Assembly: GCA_900544445.1 (NCBI GenBank)
Contig: UQVK01000004.1
Span: 1 to 64,000 of the forward strand
DNA from: an uncultured Lachnospiraceae bacterium
GTDB lineage: Bacteria > Bacillota > Clostridia > Lachnospirales > Lachnospiraceae
DNA length: 64,000 nt
Direction of reading: 5' to 3'
A program made the position numbers and the translations under genes. Numbering within the stretch: the stretch's first letter is position 1; the number at the start of each line of letters is the position of its first letter. The notes below the pieces were generated by a model. The model was not told where the DNA came from, ran no database searches, and saw only the letters and a program-made list of their open reading frames with translations. Positions 17,704 to 24,688 of this stretch are shown here, in pieces.

Positions 17704-18519
17704 ATGGCGAAGAAACCCACCATTCATACGGATATCTTTGCGGCTTACCAATTGACAAATTTATCTAATGAAGAAAAAGAAACCATAAGGCATCATATCA
17801 GGAAGATAATGCCCAAAGAGTTTAAAGGGAAAAAATGGGAGGATATTCCGCAAATAGATAAAGATATGTTCATATATATAGATGCACGGGATTATCTGAT
17901 GGAATTCGTCCCTGAACACTATAAAAAAAGCGTTTCAAAAAACATCACCCTCAAAATTAAAGATTCATTTCTTGATGTAAAAAAGAGCATACTTGAACAT
18001 AATGAGACCATATCAATGGAGCCTTATTTTTTAGAAGGGGATTCCGAAGGAAAAAAGAAGGAAGCGTTTGAACGTTATAAACGGGATTACTTAATACACT
18101 TTGGAAAAGAAGCTGATATGAAATATGAAGATTGGTCAAATTGCTATCCCCAAATATATGAGTCGAAAAAAGCCTCCATGAGTCCATTTGATCTGGCTTA
18201 TAATGCAAATGAAATATCTGACGATGAGATCGAATACCTGGTGAATCCGGAAAGAATCGACTTTATCAATAATATGGTGAACGACACGATACTTATGACC
18301 ATCTGTCAGATACTGGACAAGAAGTTTAATATTATTATAGATGTGAAAAAAATCAGGGAATGCTGCACCTACATATATGACTACATGGAAACTGGAACAC
18401 ACGATCCTATGCTCCCCCGTTATATGGGAGATGAAGATGACGAGAAATATGAAATGTATCATAATATAAAGAAAAATCTTGATTTTTGGTATGAAAGAAG
18501 AAGCGATTCAAAGCATTGA
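17704..18519 (+). CDS. Uncharacterised AT-rich orphan protein
   Basis: The 271-residue soluble protein is charged and mostly helical, with no signal peptide or membrane helix. I do not recognise a family. The gene is markedly AT-richer than the chromosomal genes beyond 28.7 kb, which suits recent transfer. AAGGAGAT precedes the ATG, and a possible promoter (TTGATT 17571-17576, 17 bases, TAAAAT 17594-17599) plus two direct repeats lie upstream. It sits alone, convergent with a decayed fic gene, inside a defence-rich variable region. A defence or element-maintenance role is possible but unproven. Confidence 0.7.
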   Translation: MAKKPTIHTDIFAAYQLTNLSNEEKETIRHHIRKIMPKEFKGKKWEDIPQIDKDMFIYIDARDYLMEFVPEHYKKSVSKNITLKIKDSFLDVKKSILEHNETISMEPYFLEGDSEGKKKEAFERYKRDYLIHFGKEADMKYEDWSNCYPQIYESKKASMSPFDLAYNANEISDDEIEYLVNPERIDFINNMVNDTILMTICQILDKKFNIIIDVKKIRECCTYIYDYMETGTHDPMLPRYMGDEDDEKYEMYHNIKKNLDFWYERRSDSKH

Positions 18520-18582
18520 ATCTATCTTTTCCCGTTATTGGCCCAAATTTATTGTTCAGAAAGAGGCAATAATTATAGAAAA

Positions 18583-18619
18583 CAGGAAGGAGCCATCTCC
18601 TCAGCTCTGCTCCTTCCTG
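18583..18619 (-). terminator. Hairpin at the end of the fic remnant
   Basis: CAGGAAGGAGC (18583-18593) and GCTCCTTCCTG (18609-18619) form a perfect 11-base stem. On the minus strand it is followed by TTTTCT, fitting termination of the fic frame. Confidence 0.6.
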
Positions 18620-19345
18620 AATCTGTATTTCCCTTTTCCATATCCGGATACCGGTTCGATAATGCCGTACTCTGTCATCTTTTTCAGAAGCTCCGATGCT
18701 CTGGACGGCTTAATACCGATAATTTTCATCACATCCGACCGTCCAAAGATCGCCCCACATGGAAACGCCTCACGAAGATTGAGAATATGGCTTTCTGTTT
18801 TTGGCTGAAACAGTTTCTCAATGTCCGCTTTTCGCCCTTTAATGTCCGGTTTTGTCATTTCAATGTCCGGTTTTTCTGTTTCTTTGAAAGTGCCGCTGAT
18901 GTGCAATGTCCGGTTTTAAAGCGGATGATGCTCATTCAGCAAAAGATTTCTTAAGAACAGTTCCAGATACTCCGTCGTCTCGTGGATACCATTTTTCAAA
19001 TCATTATAGTTTGCCTGGACGAGGGCATTCCGGAAATGCCACGCATTCTCGGCAAAAATATCATTCGTCACGTCAAACCTAAGAGTACGCAGATATTTGA
19101 TAAAGAACACCGCCATCATTCTAGTGTTTCCCTCTCCGAATACGTGAATCTGCCATAGCCTCGAAATAAACATCGCAAGGTGATGGATGATTTCATCCAT
19201 GGAAAGACTGCGATAGGAAATTTTTTTCTCTTCAGAGAACTCGTAATCCAAAGTCACTCTCAGTTCCGTAGCCTGCCATAGATCACCGTTGCTCCATCAA
19301 GCACCCATTCCTTTTTCGTAATTATAATCCCGGATGCCTTGTTTC
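18601..19345 (-). pseudogene. Decayed Fic-family gene with winged-helix tail
   Basis: Two frames belong to one gene. The upstream part (18916-19257) holds the Fic motif HVFGEGNTR (normally H-x-F-x2-G-N-x-R) in a context typical of Fic AMP-transferases. The downstream part (18601-18906) is the C-terminal helix-turn-helix domain (GRSDVMKIIGIKPSRASELL). They are in the same frame, separated only by a TAA at 18916-18918, where relatives have a sense codon (probably Lys). Further upstream, recognisable pieces (WVLDGATVIYG, about 19280-19315) are in other frames, so at least two frameshifts are also present, and the N-terminus is missing. The gene cannot make a full protein. Confidence 0.75.
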
Positions 19346-19369
19346 ATTTATTATTAATTCTCATATCAT

Positions 19370-20743
19370 TCACTCAAGTACTTTCCAATAACCAGTCTTT
19401 TTAGATCCAACCCTTTCCACATATCCATTCTCTTTCAGGAATGTAAGATTGTTTTCCACTGCCGTTTCACTGATTCCCAATATTTGATGCAGTTCACTGG
19501 TAGTAATATTCGGATTATCTCTCATTTCCGTGATGATTCTTTGCCTTCTTGCATTTAATCCTTTTTTATTCCCAACTTTATTCCCAACCTTTTTTATATG
19601 ATGCAGCGGGATCGTGACAACAATCGAATTTTCTCTGAAAGTAAATGCTTCCCTTCCATAAGTCTCAATGATCTTAGGCACGCCGCGGCCTGATTTTTCA
19701 CTGATATGCAGCTGCAAAAAGATTTCTGATAGCTTTTCATTTACCGGAACCGATTCTCCCAGAAAAAATCCCTCCATTGTCTGTGCCGGCGGCAGTGTCC
19801 CTCTGGATAAAATTTCTATCCTGTCTGAAAACACAGAAATCATTGGCTCATTTCCGCTTACCCACAGATTATGCAAAACTGCATTTATAATTGCTTCTCT
19901 AAAGGCTTTGTTATCAAACAACGGTGTTTCCGGACGTTCCACTACCCGCTCCCTTTCATCTGTCTGGATCAGATTCAATACATCTGCATACCTTAAAACT
20001 TCATCCAACGTATAGAGCAGACAGTTATTGCCAAATTCTCTTACAGAGAATAAATTAGATCCTTTCGTTTTTCCCTCAAAAATCGAAACTCTTAGTGGAA
20101 AATGCGAATTATCCGAAAGCAACTGTGCCAACAGATTATATTCTCCGTTTTTATTCCTCAAGCCGAGATTTTTCTCGAAAGTTTTTTCATTTAAAACAAT
20201 CCCTTTTGAGCCATAATACCCAAACAGTTTAGAAAACGTCAGTTCCTGGTATTTTGCCGCCAGAGTTTCAATGGTTTCCACTCTTCCGTCCAGAATTTTA
20301 AACAGCTGTATCTCTCTTTTCGGATAATCCTTCAAATTGGCTTTGGACGAACCAATGCGGATGTATCGTTTTTCCTTAAAAGCTGTCGGGATTTCTTCTG
20401 CTGCAGGAATGACCAGAACAACAACTCTTTTATCATCTATAACTGCTTCCTCAAACGAAAAATTGATACTCGGAGATAAATTTCTCGCCAAATAGTTCTG
20501 ATAAGGTTCTTTATTGTAGTCCCCATATTGATTGAATGTTGTACCTACAACCTCATGGGTTTCATCATTTACACCCCACACAAAATAGGCTTGAGCCTTA
20601 TAATGGAATGCAGCCGCATTTGAAAGTGCTGAAACATATTCGCCCAACACCTCCGGCTGAAACCAGTTTTCTTTAAATTCAAACCATTCCTGTTCGTCAT
20701 CATACGCACATAAATCCAAGACTAATTTTTCAATATTCATCAT
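19370..20743 (-). CDS. AlbA_2 (Schlafen-like) ATP-binding regulator
   Basis: The 457-residue protein has an N-terminal AlbA_2 DNA-binding domain (about residues 12-130, with EFKENW and GSSKANLKDY). The middle domain is GHKL/HATPase-like (NKAFREAIINAVLHNLW and the SGRGVPKI turn), and the C-terminus is a winged helix (ITTSELHQILGISETAVENNL). Such proteins act as transcriptional regulators. A near-palindromic pair of GTTGGGAATAAA-type arms flanks the promoter just upstream, and the same motif occurs in the coding sequence at the VGNKVGNK segment (residues about 384-391). Autoregulation is inferred. The gene is AT-rich like the neighbouring accessory genes. Confidence 0.82.
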   Translation of the reverse strand: MMNIEKLVLDLCAYDDEQEWFEFKENWFQPEVLGEYVSALSNAAAFHYKAQAYFVWGVNDETHEVVGTTFNQYGDYNKEPYQNYLARNLSPSINFSFEEAVIDDKRVVVLVIPAAEEIPTAFKEKRYIRIGSSKANLKDYPKREIQLFKILDGRVETIETLAAKYQELTFSKLFGYYGSKGIVLNEKTFEKNLGLRNKNGEYNLLAQLLSDNSHFPLRVSIFEGKTKGSNLFSVREFGNNCLLYTLDEVLRYADVLNLIQTDERERVVERPETPLFDNKAFREAIINAVLHNLWVSGNEPMISVFSDRIEILSRGTLPPAQTMEGFFLGESVPVNEKLSEIFLQLHISEKSGRGVPKIIETYGREAFTFRENSIVVTIPLHHIKKVGNKVGNKKGLNARRQRIITEMRDNPNITTSELHQILGISETAVENNLTFLKENGYVERVGSKKTGYWKVLE

Positions 20744-20754
20744 TCTTCATCCTT

Positions 20755-20813
20755 TTCCCAACTTTTATTCCCAACATTAATACTATAACACATTGGGAAT
20801 AAAGTTGGGAATA
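20755..20813. promoter_or_regulatory. Large near-perfect operator of the AlbA_2 gene
   Basis: The left arm (20755-20774, TTCCCAACTTTTATTCCCAA) and right arm (20793-20811, TTGGGAATAAAGTTGGGAA) are inverted copies differing by one base. The 18-base gap contains TATAGT-like -10 sequence on the minus strand. Each arm is itself a tandem pair of TTGGGAA units. Confidence 0.7.
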
Positions 20814-21037
20814 TTTTATGCTTTTATCAAAAAATTATTCCTAAACTTATCAAAATCATCCTTCTTTGCCACCACCGGGAATTTGCCCTGTATTCCTCCG
20901 AAGCCCTCACGGTCTTTTCCTTTCCCGCGCTGCCGGATGCCGGACGTCCTGTCAAAGGTATATTCACCGACTGGGACAGTTCCCTCTCAAAGACTTTCTG
21001 CCGCTCCATTCTGGCGATCTCTTTTCCCAGATCCGTA

Positions 21038-21427
21038 ATGACAGATTGCATCCGTGCAGCCCTTGCTCAGTTTGAACAACAAATGGTGGATAAGGAAGAC
21101 GGTCCCGGATTCCAGAGAGTATATCTGGATGACATTCTCTCAGATGATGAACGGATGCTGCGGATCGAAGCCATAGCCGATCCGCACACTCAAACGCCGG
21201 AGCAAATCTATATCCAAAAAGAACAGCTGATGGAATTATATGCGGCGCTGGGCAAGCTGACTGCCAGAGAGCAGACCTATCTGCTGTATCGCTATGGCTT
21301 TACCGATGGAATCGAGCACCCACTGATCGGCGCAGAGCTCCATTTCCACCTCAGCGAGAGCCGGACAAAGAAGGTGGAGGGCGAGGCGATGGACAGCCTG
21401 TGCGGGAAACTGCCGTGGTGGTTCTGA
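21038..21427 (+). pseudogene. Sigma-70-like factor, N-terminus missing
   Basis: The 129-residue frame resembles the C-terminal half of element-borne sigma factors: ALGKLTAREQTYLLYRYGF is a region-4 type helix, and HFHLSESRTKKVEGEAMDSL is its helix-turn-helix, ending in LPWWF. Regions 2 and 3 are absent, and there is no ribosome binding site before the ATG at 21038. It is probably the tail of a lost gene of an integrated element. Confidence 0.55.
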
Positions 21428-21486
21428 TACGATGGTAAGCAGCTGCTGACGGGGGCTTTGATATACCTTTGTTCCGCAGATGACAC

Positions 21487-21531
21487 AGCTGGCAGACAGT
21501 GCATACCTGCACCGCCTGTCAGCCTTTTTTT
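21487..21531 (+). terminator. Hairpin and T-run after the sigma fragment
   Basis: GACAG...CTGTC and TGCA...TGCA arms fold into a stem ending in AGCC and seven Ts (21525-21531). Confidence 0.5.
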
Positions 21532-21931
21532 CTGTCGCTTATGCTGCCCCAGAAGGGGCAACCTTTCCCGCCAGAACGCCGCAACTGAAGCCACACTTTC
21601 CGGGGTGTGCGACAATTCCGGCTGCCATCTGCTCCACAAAGGTATAACAACACTAGACTTTCCGGGAGAAAGTCGTGTGCCAACAGGGATGCTGCTCGCC
21701 CCTATTGGAAATCCAGAGTCAAAGAGGCTGCGCCCCTCTGGACACCCCGCCTGTCCGTGCAGTGACTATCCATCCTGTTCCCACACAATGGATGCTCCCC
21801 TGCCCGAACAGGTAAAACAGGCACAGAGATTTGCCCGGATAGCGGGCAGATTTCTGTGGCTGTATTTGTTCAGCGGCGGCTGGACAGAGCCTACGAAGAA
21901 GCCTTGCAGAACCCTCGGTCTTGGTTGACTA

Positions 21932-21953
21932 TTTTCGCATTGGGGTGCGAAAA
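21932..21953. promoter_or_regulatory. Palindrome upstream of the R-M operon
   Basis: TTTTCGCA (21932-21939) and TGCGAAAA (21946-21953) form a perfect 8-base inverted repeat just upstream of the -35 box. It is a candidate site for the XRE protein at 22022. Confidence 0.5.
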
Positions 21954-21957
21954 CCAA

Positions 21958-21986
21958 TTGTCCCAAGCGTCAATATCTGATATAAT
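21958..21986 (+). promoter_or_regulatory. Promoter of the type III R-M operon
   Basis: TTGTCC (21958-21963), 17 bases, TATAAT (21981-21986); the first ATG is at 22022 after GGAGGG. Confidence 0.6.
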
Positions 21987-22021
21987 AAAAAAGTCGAATT
22001 CTCTGACCGGAGGGCACCAAT

Positions 22022-22270
22022 ATGGTCATCTCTTACAATAAACTCTGGAAACTGCTCATTGACCGAAAAATGAGCAAGGCTGATCTGCGGCGAGCAGCGG
22101 GGATCGCCCCCAACACCATGACAAAACTGAACCGAGATGAAGAAGTGACATTGGAAACGCTGGGGAAAATTTGCGGCGTATTGGGAGTTAATATTGGTGA
22201 TATTGTGGATTTGACATTTGGCGCATCGAATGCTTCGAGACTGGCAAAAGAAGGGCAGAGTGACAAATGA
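22022..22270 (+). CDS. Small XRE regulator of the R-M operon
   Basis: The 82-residue protein is a single Cro/C1-type helix-turn-helix (MSKADLRRAAGIAPNTMTKLNRD), the kind of short controller often placed ahead of restriction-modification or defence operons. Its stop codon overlaps the start of the next gene (ATGA at 22267-22270), so it is coupled to the membrane protein. A palindrome just upstream of the promoter may be its own operator. Confidence 0.88.
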   Translation: MVISYNKLWKLLIDRKMSKADLRRAAGIAPNTMTKLNRDEEVTLETLGKICGVLGVNIGDIVDLTFGASNASRLAKEGQSDK

Positions 22271-23088
22271 ATCTTAGAGCAAAAAGAGTATTGGCTACAG
22301 TTATTATTACTATCATTCTCATATTCGGTGTTCCCATTCTCATCAACGAATGCTATAAACACGGTGGCTATGTTACCATGTGGGATGCTTCCGATGTGCT
22401 TTCTTATTATGGAACCGTGCTTGCGGCTGGCGTAACGATTGTAACGCTTTGGGGAACAATCATTTTCACTAGAAAACAAATCCATCATGACAGTTATCTT
22501 AGAGAGGAACAAGAAAAGTGGAGGAAAATAGAGACTGTTTTCGCCGAATCCCTGAATTCAATCAACCCGATAAGTATTCTTACAACAACCATGGATAATG
22601 GCCTTGCCGATCCAACAACTGCTATCAACCTACTTCAAAAATATCAGATGTCATGCAGGACGACCACAGACAAACTGAATGCCTACCTGAATATTGGTGA
22701 CTACCCAAAAGTCAAAGATCTCTATGTCGAAATAAAAACAGTGTCTGACCGATATTTTCAAATTGGCCAGGAGCTTGTCGATGAATACACAAATATTCGT
22801 CTTCTTACTCACAGACAAACGGCGCAGGAAACTCTCGACATAGAAGCAAAAAATCCAGGTAGATTTTCACCTGAGACAGTTCTATTTTGTAGAAATGTTC
22901 TGCGTGATACCAATTTAATCCGACTTGAAGATGTACAAAATAATATTGCAAACTGTAATGGTAAATTTGTTTCTGAGTATGAAAATTCCTTTAGGAAACT
23001 ATTACAAAAAAAGGGAGCAACATTTGAAATTATAAATCATGAGATACAGGAACAGGCCAATGCTATCCTGTATCTTTGGAGGAAATAA
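22267..23088 (+). CDS. Two-helix membrane protein embedded in the R-M operon
   Basis: The 273-residue protein has two N-terminal hydrophobic segments (about residues 8-27 and 46-68) and a large, helical, probably cytoplasmic domain with FTRKQIHHDSYLREEQEKWRK directly after helix 2. I do not recognise a named family; similar short proteins with two helices and a coiled cytoplasmic part occur in defence loci. It overlaps the XRE gene by four bases and ends three bases before the Mod start. It is therefore part of the operon, although no membrane protein belongs to standard type III R-M. Confidence 0.78.
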   Translation: MNLRAKRVLATVIITIILIFGVPILINECYKHGGYVTMWDASDVLSYYGTVLAAGVTIVTLWGTIIFTRKQIHHDSYLREEQEKWRKIETVFAESLNSINPISILTTTMDNGLADPTTAINLLQKYQMSCRTTTDKLNAYLNIGDYPKVKDLYVEIKTVSDRYFQIGQELVDEYTNIRLLTHRQTAQETLDIEAKNPGRFSPETVLFCRNVLRDTNLIRLEDVQNNIANCNGKFVSEYENSFRKLLQKKGATFEIINHEIQEQANAILYLWRK

Positions 23089-23090
23089 TC

Positions 23091-24674
23091 ATGCCCACCC
23101 TTGAATGGATTGGAAAAGATAAAGTGGTGAACCACGACAAGGAAGTGCCGTACCGGGTGCTGGAGCGCCAATACAGCTATGATGAAACCGGGCAGCACGC
23201 CGAGGACAATGGCAGTGAAAACATGATCATTCACGGCGACAATTTGGAGGCGCTGAAAGCCCTGCTGCCCCGGTACGAAGGAAAGGTGAAGTGCATCTAC
23301 ATCGATCCCCCCTACAACACTGGCAACGAGGGCTGGGTGTACAACGACAACGTCAACGACCCAAAAATCAGAAAATGGCTGGGCGAAGTGGTGGGCAAAG
23401 AGGGTGAAGACCTTTCCCGTCACGACAAGTGGCTGTGCATGATGTATCCGCGGCTGAAATTGCTGCAAAAACTATTGTCAGAGGATGGCGCTATTTTTAT
23501 CAGCATTGATGATACTGAGCAGGCAAATTTGCATATTATATGTGATGAAATATTTGGTGCTAATAATTTTATTGAAACACTTGTTTGGCAAAAAAGGACT
23601 TCTCCAGATGCCAGAAAAAAGTTAAGTAATGGTCATGAATATATTTTGATCTATGCAAAAAATGCACAGATAGATGGTTTCAACTTGTTGGATATCGAAG
23701 GAAAGGATGCCGAAAAATTTAAAAACCCTGACAATGATCCACGTGGCCCTTGGGTTTCGTCTGACTTTACTGCTCAAGGATGGCGGCCAAACCAGATGTA
23801 TGAAATTGTTACTCCAAGTGGAATGAAAATGAAGCCCCCAGAAGGAAGATGCTGGCGGCATCTGGAAAGCGTATATAATACATTGCTTTCTGAAGGGCGT
23901 CTGTGGTTTGGCGCAGATGGATGTGGAGTCCCACGTAAAAAAACCTACCTGAAAGAAAAAGAAGGAAAGGGCATTTGGACATGGTGGACAAACTCCGAGG
24001 TCGGGTATACACAGGAAGGGACGCAAGAATTTGCTTCAATTTTAGGAAAAGCAGTTTTTGACTATCCAAAACCTGTTCGCTTACTGACTCGAATCTTGAA
24101 GCTTGCGGCAAACTCTGATTCTATCATTCTCGACTCTTTCGCCGGTTCCGGCACCACCGCCCATGCTGTACTTAATATGAACAAGGCCGACGGCGGGCAC
24201 CGCAAATTCATCCTGGTGGAGATGATGGCCTACGCCGACAGCATCACCGCTGAACGGGTCAAGCGGGTGATCCAGGGTTATGGCGAGGGCAAGAAAGCGG
24301 TGGAGGGCACCGGCAGCAATTTCAGCTACTACGAGTTGGGGCCGGCCCTGTTGATGCCGGATGGAAACCTCAACGAGGAAGTGGGCGTGCAGAAGATTCG
24401 GGAATACGTCTACTATATGGAGACCAAAGAGTCTCTATCTGCTGAGCAGCCCGTGGACGAGCCCTATTTCATGGGTTTGTGCCGCAACACTGCCTATTAC
24501 TTTTATTATAAGCGGGAAAGCGTCACCACACTGGATCATGCCTTTTTAGCTACCATCCAGACCAAAGCCGAGGGCTACACCATCTACGCTGACCTGTGCG
24601 CTATCCCGCAGGAGACGCTGCGCAAGCACAATATCACCTTCAAGAAAATTCCACGGGATATTGCCCGGCTGTAA
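23091..24674 (+). CDS. Type III DNA methyltransferase (Mod)
   Basis: The 527-residue N6-adenine methyltransferase has beta-class order: the catalytic motif DPPYNTG (residues 72-78) precedes the AdoMet motif FAGSGTT (about 350-356). The region between (about 130-345) is the target-recognition domain. That middle third is AT-richer than the flanks and probably replaced by recombination. The start at 23091 has GGAGG upstream. Mod alone methylates, and with Res it forms the restriction complex; Res follows 14 bases downstream. Confidence 0.93.
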   Translation: MPTLEWIGKDKVVNHDKEVPYRVLERQYSYDETGQHAEDNGSENMIIHGDNLEALKALLPRYEGKVKCIYIDPPYNTGNEGWVYNDNVNDPKIRKWLGEVVGKEGEDLSRHDKWLCMMYPRLKLLQKLLSEDGAIFISIDDTEQANLHIICDEIFGANNFIETLVWQKRTSPDARKKLSNGHEYILIYAKNAQIDGFNLLDIEGKDAEKFKNPDNDPRGPWVSSDFTAQGWRPNQMYEIVTPSGMKMKPPEGRCWRHLESVYNTLLSEGRLWFGADGCGVPRKKTYLKEKEGKGIWTWWTNSEVGYTQEGTQEFASILGKAVFDYPKPVRLLTRILKLAANSDSIILDSFAGSGTTAHAVLNMNKADGGHRKFILVEMMAYADSITAERVKRVIQGYGEGKKAVEGTGSNFSYYELGPALLMPDGNLNEEVGVQKIREYVYYMETKESLSAEQPVDEPYFMGLCRNTAYYFYYKRESVTTLDHAFLATIQTKAEGYTIYADLCAIPQETLRKHNITFKKIPRDIARL

Positions 24675-24688
24675 AGGAGCGTGAAGAA

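Larger units (their letters stand above)
21428..22021. other. Intergenic remnant region
   Basis: This 594-base stretch holds no credible gene. It includes a hairpin with seven Ts (21487-21531), sequence that looks like leftover mobile-element DNA, an inverted repeat at 21932-21953 and the promoter of the R-M operon. Confidence 0.5.

Noticed and set aside
20827..21051. 74-codon minus-strand frame near the sigma fragment
   Set aside because: Its sequence looks vaguely like the end of an element protein, but nothing recognisable supports a gene.
21458..21928. 156-codon frame in the gap before the R-M operon
   Set aside because: It starts inside a terminator hairpin, is Cys/Pro/Ser-rich without domain, and has no ribosome binding site.
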